Assembly (NCBI GenBank): GCA_031279965.1
Contig: JAITHM010000077.1
Coordinates: 1 to 17,633, forward strand
DNA: 17,633 nucleotides
Source: Spirochaetaceae bacterium
GTDB taxonomy: Bacteria > Spirochaetota > Spirochaetia > Treponematales > Breznakiellaceae
Direction of reading: 5' to 3'
Positions 7,805 to 14,063 of the stretch are shown piece by piece. A program made the translations under genes and the position numbers. The notes beneath the pieces were generated by a model. It made no database searches. It was not told where the DNA came from and was given only the letters and a program-made list of their open reading frames with translations. Each line of letters starts with the position of its first letter. Positions within the stretch are counted from its first letter, which is position 1.

Positions 7805-8992
7805 CTAGCCCTCATGCAGATCTTTTCCGCGGTACCGGGCAATTGCGGCAACATCCTTGTCGCCGCGGCCGGAAAGGCAGATTATCACGCTTTCTTCCTT
7901 ACCAAGAGTAGGGACAAGCTTCTGTGCGTAAGAGACGGCGTGTGCGCTCTCTACCGCAGGGATTATTCCTTCTGTGCGGGAGAGATACTCAAATGCACAA
8001 ACGGCCTCCTCATCGGTAACGGCGACATATTGGGCACGGCCTGTTTTGTGCCAGAAAGCGTGTTCCGGCCCAATACCCGGGTAGTCCAGCCCAGCCGAAA
8101 TCGAGTAAACGGGCGCAATCTGGCCGTCCCCATCCTGGCAAAAGAGGGACTTCATCCCATGAAACACGCCCACATCCCCTTTTGCCATCGTTGCCGCATG
8201 GCGCTCTGTATGCAGTCCCTCTCCTGCGGCCTCACAGCCTATAAGCAGCACCCCACTGTCCTCAACAAAGTGATAGAACATTCCCGCTGCGTTGCTCCCT
8301 CCGCCAACACAAGCTATTACGGCGGCAGGCAGGCGGCCTTCGCACTCAAGAATCTGGGCGCGCGCCTCAAGGCTTATCACGCTTTGAAAATCCCGCACCA
8401 TCGTAGGGAAGGGGTGCGGACCCATCACAGAGCCCAGCACATAGTGTGTATCTGCTACACGGGACACCCACTCTCGCATAGTCTCGTTTACAGCATCTTT
8501 TAGTGTTTGCGTCCCCGATGTAACGGCGTTCACGGTCGCGCCGAGGAGCTCCATCCTGTATACGTTAAGCTTCTGCCGCTCCGTGTCCTCCTTGCCCATA
8601 AATACGACGCACTCCAAGCCCAAGAGCGCCGCCGCGGTAGCCGCTGCAACCCCGTGCTGACCGGCTCCGGTCTCTGCGATAATGCGCCGCTTCCCCATCT
8701 TTTTTGCAAGCAGGGCCTGTCCCAGAACATTGTTGATCTTGTGGGCGCCCGTGTGGTTCAAGTCCTCTCGTTTAAGGTATACCTTCGCTCCCCCGAGCTC
8801 CCGCGTCATGTTTTGCGCGTAGTAGAGGCGCGAGGGGCGGCCCGCGTAATCACGGAGGAGCGCATCCAGCTCTGCGCGGAAGGCGCTGTCATTTTTGTAG
8901 TGGTTGTACGCCTTTTCCAGCGAAATTATCTCATTCATGAGCGTTTCAGGGATATACTGCCCGCCAAACTCGCCGAATCTTCCTTTATTCAT
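7805..8992 (-). CDS. trpB: Tryptophan synthase beta chain (stand-alone)
   Basis: PLP enzyme that joins indole and serine to make tryptophan, normally in a complex with TrpA. The 395 residues fit the main TrpB1 family. Visible: GRFGEFGGQYIPETLM at the N-terminus, LKREDLNHTGAHKINN with the PLP lysine Lys85, AETGAGQHG with Glu107, GSVMGPHPFP, the phosphate loop GGGSNA (230-235), and CLSGRGDKD with Ser374. The frame reaches 9052, but the ATG at 8990-8992 has GAGG six bases upstream and fits the family's N-terminus. No trpA or other trp gene is next to it; the left neighbour is a convergent lipoprotein gene and the right one a divergent transglutaminase-like gene. It may serve indole salvage, or the rest of the pathway may lie elsewhere. 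Long open frames on the opposite strand (7814-8503, 8507-9037) are shadows. Confidence 0.97.
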   Translation of the reverse strand: MNKGRFGEFGGQYIPETLMNEIISLEKAYNHYKNDSAFRAELDALLRDYAGRPSRLYYAQNMTRELGGAKVYLKREDLNHTGAHKINNVLGQALLAKKMGKRRIIAETGAGQHGVAAATAAALLGLECVVFMGKEDTERQKLNVYRMELLGATVNAVTSGTQTLKDAVNETMREWVSRVADTHYVLGSVMGPHPFPTMVRDFQSVISLEARAQILECEGRLPAAVIACVGGGSNAAGMFYHFVEDSGVLLIGCEAAGEGLHTERHAATMAKGDVGVFHGMKSLFCQDGDGQIAPVYSISAGLDYPGIGPEHAFWHKTGRAQYVAVTDEEAVCAFEYLSRTEGIIPAVESAHAVSYAQKLVPTLGKEESVIICLSGRGDKDVAAIARYRGKDLHEG

Positions 8993-9093
8993 AATAAACC
9001 TCATCTTTATTTTACCGTTAATCCTATTCTGATTTAAGAGGGCAGATTTCAAAACTAAAGGGCAAGAGGTAGTTTCAAAAACGCTATTTGTTC

Positions 9094-9099
9094 TATAGT
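9094..9099 (+). promoter_or_regulatory. -10-like element abutting the transglutaminase-like gene
   Basis: TATAGT ends 9 bases before the ATG at 9109. No good -35 is visible at 16-18 bases and there is no ribosome site in the gap. If used, the message would be almost leaderless. Confidence 0.3.
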
Positions 9100-9108
9100 G
9101 TTAGTATC

Positions 9109-10860
9109 ATGGTTCGTACTATTTTCTGCTTTGTATTTGTGCACAGTATGCTGATGCTTCATGCTCAAACTGCCGCTTTATCTGATGATGTAACAATCAT
9201 TGAAAACTTTAACGGCAGCTTTATCATGAGCGGTAACCCACTTTGGAAAGGCAACGCCGTTGTTACAGATAAATCCGACCTGCCAGTCCGGCATCAGGCT
9301 GATTTTAGCAATGATACGCGGTTTGCCCGGTTGACTGTGGAGGAAAAAGGGACTGTCGAACTAATTTTAACCAAATTTACCGTTCGGGAACCTTCAATAT
9401 TAAGTTTTCAGTACAAGACAGAATTAAGCAACCGTGCCGGACAGAGTTTTAAGGTCTATGTTGATGATGTTCTGCATGCGTCGCTTGAAGGTGTGGGCGG
9501 CGGCTGGCGAACAGAACGGCTTGCCGTGTCTGCCGGTATCCATACACTCCGCTTCAAAACAGAAAATCTTAAGGGGGCAAAGATTATGCAGGGCCTTAAT
9601 GCCGCCTTTGTTGATGACGTGCTTATTTTCCCCGATAAGATTAGCTCAATAATGCTGGTGCCGCGTGGTGAACAGCATACTTGGGTCGGGGCGGCAGGGA
9701 CGGCAAAACTTCGCTTTGGCGCTAAAGCGCTCCTGCCTGATGGCTCCCCCAAAAATGATGTTGGCCTCTTTGAGTACCATGCGTCCGGTGGTGCGATTGA
9801 CGCAAACGGGCTGTGGACGCCCAATTCAACCGGCGAATTTACGGTAACAGCGACACTGGACGGCTTTTCCGCGCACAGCGGACGGCTTATTGTTCACGAA
9901 GCGAATATACTCCGCAAACCGGTAACGTATTCAGGGACAGGCACAACGTATTTTGGCTATATAGGTGGTGAGCGCGCGGAAAATGCCGCAGAGATGCCTT
10001 CACGGGATACGTTGATTATCACAAATCCGCAAGTAGCAGACTTTGATGCTGATGCATTCTTTCTGTTTGAAGGTTCGGTGAAAAATCCCAAAGGCGGAAA
10101 CTATGCGCGGGTGCTGGTTCGTAAAAAAGCAACAGCACAGACAGCGCATCCGCTTGAGACCTGGTATCTTGTCCAAGGGGCATTTTCTCAGCGGATTTGG
10201 CTGCCTTTTGGCACGGGAGAATATCAGATTGAAGTGCTTGAATTCGACAAGGCAACGGTTACCCGTCCGCCCGATGGCGAAGGGGCATTTCGAGGTGGCA
10301 GCTACACCCAACAGCCGCTTGTATTTACAGTAAACAATACTCGTGAAGAAACTGCCGCTGTTGATGGCGACGGACGGTGGAGTTATCCTTCGTTCAATAT
10401 CCAGAGTGATGACTTTCGGGTACTCAATCTGCTTAACCATATAACATACGGTGTAAAGGGAGAGCGCGCTATTATCAAAGCGGTACACGACTATCTTGTA
10501 TCAACACTTGTCTATGATACCGCGTCGTTTAGCAATGCCGCCCGCTCCCGCAAAATGGATGCGCTTTCTGTTATCAAAAACGGCACGGCTGTTTGCGACG
10601 GGTACACCAACCTGAGTGCGGCGCTTCTGCGTGCGGCAGGTATTCCCTGTCGTGTTGTTGTAAACCGCGCTATTGTTCATTCATGGAACCAGGTGTGGGC
10701 CGATGGCGCGTGGAAATTCTACGATGCAACATGGGATGATCCCGTACCAGATCGCGGGCCAGGTATCGTTCAGCATACGTATTTTCTGCTTGACGCGCTG
10801 AACGGCGGCGATAACCGGCACCGGGGAAGCGGGCACATCGTCCTTGGTGATGTCGAATAG
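9109..10860 (+). CDS. Secreted transglutaminase-like protein with N-terminal beta-sandwich domains
   Basis: The 583-residue product starts with a short signal peptide (MVRTIFCFVFVHSMLMLHAQTA), so it should be exported. Residues about 25-175 look like a jelly-roll carbohydrate-binding or MAM-like domain, and about 180-265 like a bacterial Ig-like domain with the motif GGAIDANGLWTPNSTGEFTV. The C-terminal part, about 425-583, is a transglutaminase/protease-like core with a visible triad: Cys496 in GTAVCDGYTNL, His524 in HSWNQVW and Asp539 in YDATWDD. Such domains cleave or crosslink peptides, often at the cell surface. The ATG at 9109 is chosen over a TTG at 9088 because it begins the signal peptide; neither has a good ribosome site. 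It is divergent from trpB and convergent, with a 15-base gap, with the stress-protein gene. Substrate unknown. Confidence 0.88.
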   Translation: MVRTIFCFVFVHSMLMLHAQTAALSDDVTIIENFNGSFIMSGNPLWKGNAVVTDKSDLPVRHQADFSNDTRFARLTVEEKGTVELILTKFTVREPSILSFQYKTELSNRAGQSFKVYVDDVLHASLEGVGGGWRTERLAVSAGIHTLRFKTENLKGAKIMQGLNAAFVDDVLIFPDKISSIMLVPRGEQHTWVGAAGTAKLRFGAKALLPDGSPKNDVGLFEYHASGGAIDANGLWTPNSTGEFTVTATLDGFSAHSGRLIVHEANILRKPVTYSGTGTTYFGYIGGERAENAAEMPSRDTLIITNPQVADFDADAFFLFEGSVKNPKGGNYARVLVRKKATAQTAHPLETWYLVQGAFSQRIWLPFGTGEYQIEVLEFDKATVTRPPDGEGAFRGGSYTQQPLVFTVNNTREETAAVDGDGRWSYPSFNIQSDDFRVLNLLNHITYGVKGERAIIKAVHDYLVSTLVYDTASFSNAARSRKMDALSVIKNGTAVCDGYTNLSAALLRAAGIPCRVVVNRAIVHSWNQVWADGAWKFYDATWDDPVPDRGPGIVQHTYFLLDALNGGDNRHRGSGHIVLGDVE

Positions 10861-10875
10861 GTCTGCGGTTCGATG

Positions 10876-11361
10876 TTAAATGTGACGGTACATTATGTCG
10901 ATTTCCGGCTCTTTTGCGATGAGAACTGAACATTTTGCATTGAGGATAAGCTCGCGGTGCAAATGCGAGATAACGTCTTTAGCATTGCGGTCTTTTTCCC
11001 AGCCGCCCAGTATGATAAGATCGGCTTTTTTTTCTTCAGCAACGGCAAGAATTTCCGTACAAACCGCACCGCGCCGTAATTCCTGTTCAATGCGAATGTT
11101 TTTTGCCGTGGCAAGTTCTTCGGCAAAGGTAAGATAGCGCCGGCCATTGCGCTCAAGGCTTGCTTCAAAATCGGCGCTTTCGTCGGCAATAAGAATACGG
11201 CTCATTGTAAGCTGGCGCAATGTTGCTGAATCAATAACATAGACGGCACTAAGGCGGCATTTATAGAGTTTGGCCATAACAATTGCGTATTTTGCCGCGT
11301 GAACAGACGCTCCCGAGCCAGAAATGGCAACAACGATATTAGAAATTGGTGGCTTTATCAT
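10876..11361 (-). CDS. Universal stress protein (UspA) family, divergent ATP-binding motif
   Basis: A 161-residue cytoplasmic single-domain protein. The N-terminus NIVVAISGSGASVHAAKYAI... is the first beta-strand and helix of the UspA fold. DLIILGGWEKDRN and the end CSVLIAK are the usual last strands. The G-2X-G-9X-G(S/T) loop that binds ATP in many family members is not recognisable: after GGW the sequence runs EKDRNAKDVISHLHREL with no glycine, so it may not bind ATP the usual way. The ATG at 11359-11361 has AAGGA about six bases upstream; a longer frame to 11505 lies inside the upstream gene and lacks a better start. It overlaps the 3' end of the V-type subunit D gene by 23 bases, implying one transcript and coupled translation. 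Confidence 0.85.
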   Translation of the reverse strand: MIKPPISNIVVAISGSGASVHAAKYAIVMAKLYKCRLSAVYVIDSATLRQLTMSRILIADESADFEASLERNGRRYLTFAEELATAKNIRIEQELRRGAVCTEILAVAEEKKADLIILGGWEKDRNAKDVISHLHRELILNAKCSVLIAKEPEIDIMYRHI

Positions 11362-11998
11362 GGTTTTTCCTTGATTCACGGTTTTCTTTTTTCTTTTTGA
11401 GGAGTTTTCCAGTAAAAAAACTATCACGGTCTTTTTCTTCCAGCGCCGATTCGATATACACTTTTGTTTCGTGTGCTGCTGGAATGACCAATTTTTCCAG
11501 CGCATTCACACGACGCTGGGTTTTGCGGACTTCGTGGGCAAGCCGCCACGCAACTGTCCGGACGGCGGCAAGTTCCGTGAGCGTTCTGAGCAGCGCAAAA
11601 AACCGCGTGGTTATCTCGTCACATTCCGCAGACGAATCCGCCATTGAGTATTTAAGTTCAACAGAGGGCATGGTAACTTCCAGGCTGGGCATTGAGATGC
11701 CGGCCTCGCGGACAATGTGTTCTTTAAGAGAAAATTGATAGGTAATGGCGCGCGAAATACGCTCTGCCTTGTCACGGCCTGTCGTGATAAGCATACGCTT
11801 AAGCGCCGGATATGCCTCGTCTGTCGTGTTGTATAATTCTCGTTCAAGCAGTTTTACCTGCTCGATTTTTCGCATAAGCTCCATAACGAGAATCTCTCGT
11901 TTTTGTTCAAGCAGATCATGGCCTTCTTCGGCAATGGTAAGCCGCTCTTTTATGTGAATTAAGTTACTTTTTGTCGGCGCAATTGCTTCCCGTACCAT
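11339..11998 (-). CDS. atpD: V-type ATP synthase subunit D (central rotor stalk)
   Basis: Subunit D forms the long antiparallel coiled coil of the V1 rotor. The 219 residues are a typical length. Seen: MVREAIAPTKSNLIHIKERL, then EEGHDLLEQKREILVMEL, the conserved first helix; the central PSLEVTMPSVELKYS; and the end RRVNALEKLVIPAAHETKVYI with LEEKDRDSFF, all family hallmarks. A frame to 12112 is open, but the ATG at 11996-11998 fits the family, has GGAG six bases upstream and lies 16 bases after a good -10. The C-terminus ends in a Lys/Arg-rich tail. The A, B, E, I and K genes that normally accompany D are absent; instead it overlaps a stress-protein gene and is divergent from an F-type gamma gene. 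In the V-type nomenclature atpD is the D subunit, not F1 beta. Confidence 0.93.
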   Translation of the reverse strand: MVREAIAPTKSNLIHIKERLTIAEEGHDLLEQKREILVMELMRKIEQVKLLERELYNTTDEAYPALKRMLITTGRDKAERISRAITYQFSLKEHIVREAGISMPSLEVTMPSVELKYSMADSSAECDEITTRFFALLRTLTELAAVRTVAWRLAHEVRKTQRRVNALEKLVIPAAHETKVYIESALEEKDRDSFFTGKLLKKKKENRESRKNHDKATNF

Positions 11999-12014
11999 AT
12001 TCAACTCCGCGCTT

Positions 12015-12043
12015 AATATAGCGAAAAGAATCGTCTTATGCAA
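12015..12043 (-). promoter_or_regulatory. Promoter for V-type subunit D
   Basis: On the minus strand TTGCAT (12038-12043) is followed after exactly 17 bases by TATATT (12015-12020). The -10 lies 16 bases before the ATG, and GGAG sits in the leader. Confidence 0.7.
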
Positions 12044-12048
12044 TGAAC

Positions 12049-12080
12049 TTGCCGTCGCTTGCCCAGGGTACTGGTATAAT
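12049..12080 (+). promoter_or_regulatory. Extended -10 promoter for the F-type gamma gene
   Basis: TGGTATAAT (12072-12080) is a perfect extended -10 element, 25 bases before the GTG start. The nearest -35-like hexamer, TTGCCG (12049-12054), is 20 bases upstream of the -10, so the extended element probably carries the recognition. It lies directly beside the divergent promoter of subunit D (12015-12043). Confidence 0.6.
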
Positions 12081-12105
12081 TTAATGGCCTCGTTTACACT
12101 GAATT

Positions 12106-12993
12106 GTGGCAAATTTACGTGATGTGCGTCTGCGCATGAAGGCGATAGGCCAGACCTTGCAGGTAACCAAGGCGATGAACCTCATTTCAACAGCGAAACT
12201 CCGTAAAAGCCGCCGGGTGCTGGAAAATACCGAGCCGTACTTTTATCGTGTTCAAAAAACCATGTCTGATCTTCTTCATGGCGCAGGAAAAGTTGAAAGT
12301 GAATTTTTCAAAAAGAGCGAAGGCCGGACGGCGATCATTGTCATTACGAGTGACAAGGGGCTTGCCGGCGGCTATAATGCGAACATAGTCCGGTATTTGA
12401 ATGCTTTGTGCGAAAAGGTTGTCAAACCGGTGCTCATCCTGATTGGCAGTGTTGGACAGCGGTATTTTATCAACTCACCTTATCTTGTACTGGAAAATTT
12501 TTCATTTTCATCAAAACTTCCTACCGTGGAGGACGCTGAAGAAATTGCCGAATATATTATTGCCCAGTTTGAATGGGGTGTTTTTAGTGAAGTTCGCATT
12601 GTTTATACACACATGTACAGCGCACTTAAACTTCTTCCCAATGAACGTGAAGTACTTCCCCTGGACAAAGAAAAAATGAAGATTATCCCCGCTACTCCCC
12701 CGGGCGGGTTTCAGACGGAAAAACGGACAGAGCCTAATTTTGAATATACTCCTTCGGCAAAGGCGGTGTTTGACGCACTCGCCCCCATTTACATCAAAGG
12801 GATTATCTATGGCTGTCTTATCGAAAGCTATGCCAGCGAACAAAGCGCCCGCATGACGGCAATGGATGATGCTTCACGCAATGCAGAGGATATGCTGGCA
12901 ACAAAACAGCTTTTCTATAATCGTGTACGCCAGGCTGGCATTACCCAGGAGGTTACCGAAATAGTTTCCGGTTCTGCGGCTCTTGCTGAATAG
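12106..12993 (+). CDS. atpG: F-type ATP synthase gamma subunit (F1 rotor shaft)
   Basis: Gamma turns inside the alpha3beta3 hexamer of F1. The 295 residues are of usual length (287 in E. coli). Seen: MANLRDVRLRMKAIGQTLQVTKAM and LISTAKLRKSRR, the conserved first helix; TSDKGLAGGYNANI, the core strand-loop; YTPSAKAVFDALAPIYIKG; and the C-terminal helix ARMTAMDDASRNAEDM...YNRVRQAGITQEVTEIVSGSAAL, the most conserved part of the family. The start is GTG at 12106, fixed by the MANLRD motif; no ribosome site precedes it. No alpha, beta, delta, epsilon or F0 gene is in the window. It is divergent from the V-type subunit D gene and convergent with ruvB after an 18-base gap. No frameshift is seen and the conserved ends are intact, so it does not look like a pseudogene. 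Confidence 0.95.
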   Translation: MANLRDVRLRMKAIGQTLQVTKAMNLISTAKLRKSRRVLENTEPYFYRVQKTMSDLLHGAGKVESEFFKKSEGRTAIIVITSDKGLAGGYNANIVRYLNALCEKVVKPVLILIGSVGQRYFINSPYLVLENFSFSSKLPTVEDAEEIAEYIIAQFEWGVFSEVRIVYTHMYSALKLLPNEREVLPLDKEKMKIIPATPPGGFQTEKRTEPNFEYTPSAKAVFDALAPIYIKGIIYGCLIESYASEQSARMTAMDDASRNAEDMLATKQLFYNRVRQAGITQEVTEIVSGSAALAE

Positions 12994-13011
12994 TATTCCC
13001 TGCGGCGCTTG

Positions 13012-14055
13012 TTAAAAGAGCTGTCCGCCGGCATGCTGTGCGCCTTTTAAACCAAGGTGCTTATAAGCCAGCGCCGTTGCTGTTCTACCGCGTGAGGTGC
13101 GTTCAAGAAGTCCGGCCTGAATAAGAAACGGTTCGTAAAAATCTTCAAGAGTGTCGACAGCTTCCCCTACAGAAATTGCAAGTGTTTCCGCACCGACAGG
13201 GCCGCCGCCATAACGTTCAATCACCATCTGGAGTATTTCACGGTCAAGCCGTTCAAGTCCAAGCTGGTCAATTTCCAGGCGGCGGAGGCCGTCTTCCACG
13301 ACAGCGGCGGTGATAACGCCGTTTCCCGCTACCTGGGCAAAATCACGCATCCGGCGCAGAAGCCGGTTAGTAACGCGGGGGGTAAAGCGCGAACAGCGGG
13401 CAAGCAGCACCGCCGCCTCAGCGTCAATGCTGATTTTAAGAAGCCGGGCAGAACGCTGGATAATCGCTTCGATGCTGATTGCATCGTAAAGGGCAAAACG
13501 GCAGGTAATTCCAAAACGGCTTATAAGCGGGCTGGAGACCATACCGGCTTTTGTTGTCGCGCCTGCCAAAGTAAATCGAGGGAGCGGGATACGCATTGTT
13601 CGTGCCGCCGGGCCTTGTCCTATGATCCAATCAAGTTCAAAATCTTCCATGGCAATATAGAGCATCTCTTCGATGGCCGGTTTAAGGCGGTGAATTTCAT
13701 CGATGAAAAACACCGCATGGGGCTTTAAGTTAGTTAGGATGCCAACAAGATCTTTCGGTTTATCAAGGGCGGGCGCGGATGTTTCAATAAAATCAACGCC
13801 CATTTCGTTTGCGACAATATGGGCAAGCGTTGTTTTTCCAAGTCCGGGCGGCCCCGTTAAAAAAAGATGATCAAGACTGTCTCCACGTTCACGCGCTGCC
13901 TTTATGAATACGGCAAGATTTTCTTTCATTGCCGCTTGCCCAAGGAATTCTGCTAGATTGACCGGACGCAGAGCCTGATCCCGCTCATCACCCGGCAGCG
14001 TTACTTCACTATGAACTATGGTTTCGTGTATTTCGTGCGTCTGGTTCTTTGCCAT
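13012..14055 (-). CDS. ruvB: Holliday junction branch-migration ATPase RuvB
   Basis: AAA+ motor that, with RuvA, drives branch migration at Holliday junctions during recombination repair. The 347 residues match the family. Seen: LRPVNLAEFLGQ, Walker A GPPGLGKTT (68-76), Walker B FFIDEIH (His122), the sensor GATTKAG (165-171), the arginine-finger region SPLISRFG, TPRVTNRLLRRMRDFAQV, and the C-terminal winged helix with RTSRGRTAT. The ATG at 14053-14055 lies 8 bases after the stop of the membrane protein gene upstream on the same strand. The ribosome site is weak, so coupled translation is likely. ruvA and ruvC are not adjacent. The strand downstream is convergent with atpG. Confidence 0.97.
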   Translation of the reverse strand: MAKNQTHEIHETIVHSEVTLPGDERDQALRPVNLAEFLGQAAMKENLAVFIKAARERGDSLDHLFLTGPPGLGKTTLAHIVANEMGVDFIETSAPALDKPKDLVGILTNLKPHAVFFIDEIHRLKPAIEEMLYIAMEDFELDWIIGQGPAARTMRIPLPRFTLAGATTKAGMVSSPLISRFGITCRFALYDAISIEAIIQRSARLLKISIDAEAAVLLARCSRFTPRVTNRLLRRMRDFAQVAGNGVITAAVVEDGLRRLEIDQLGLERLDREILQMVIERYGGGPVGAETLAISVGEAVDTLEDFYEPFLIQAGLLERTSRGRTATALAYKHLGLKGAQHAGGQLF

Positions 14056-14063
14056 ATACTTGT

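Noticed and set aside
7814..9037. Long open frames on the plus strand (229 and 176 codons) opposite trpB
   Set aside because: They are antisense to a strongly conserved trpB, have no ribosome site or family motif, and read as rearranged basic/cysteine-rich sequence typical of shadow frames.
8993..9108. Tryptophan attenuator or T-box upstream of trpB
   Set aside because: No leader peptide with Trp codons, no T-box motif and no terminator/antiterminator pair could be seen in 116 bases.
11999..12112. N-terminal extension of subunit D up to 12112
   Set aside because: The family begins at the MVREAIAPTKSNL motif, which has a good ribosome site, and the extension would cover both the promoter of its own gene and that of atpG.
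12994..13011. Terminator between atpG and ruvB
   Set aside because: The 18-base gap and the gene ends show no stem with a T-run; read-through or an unseen mechanism must handle the convergence.
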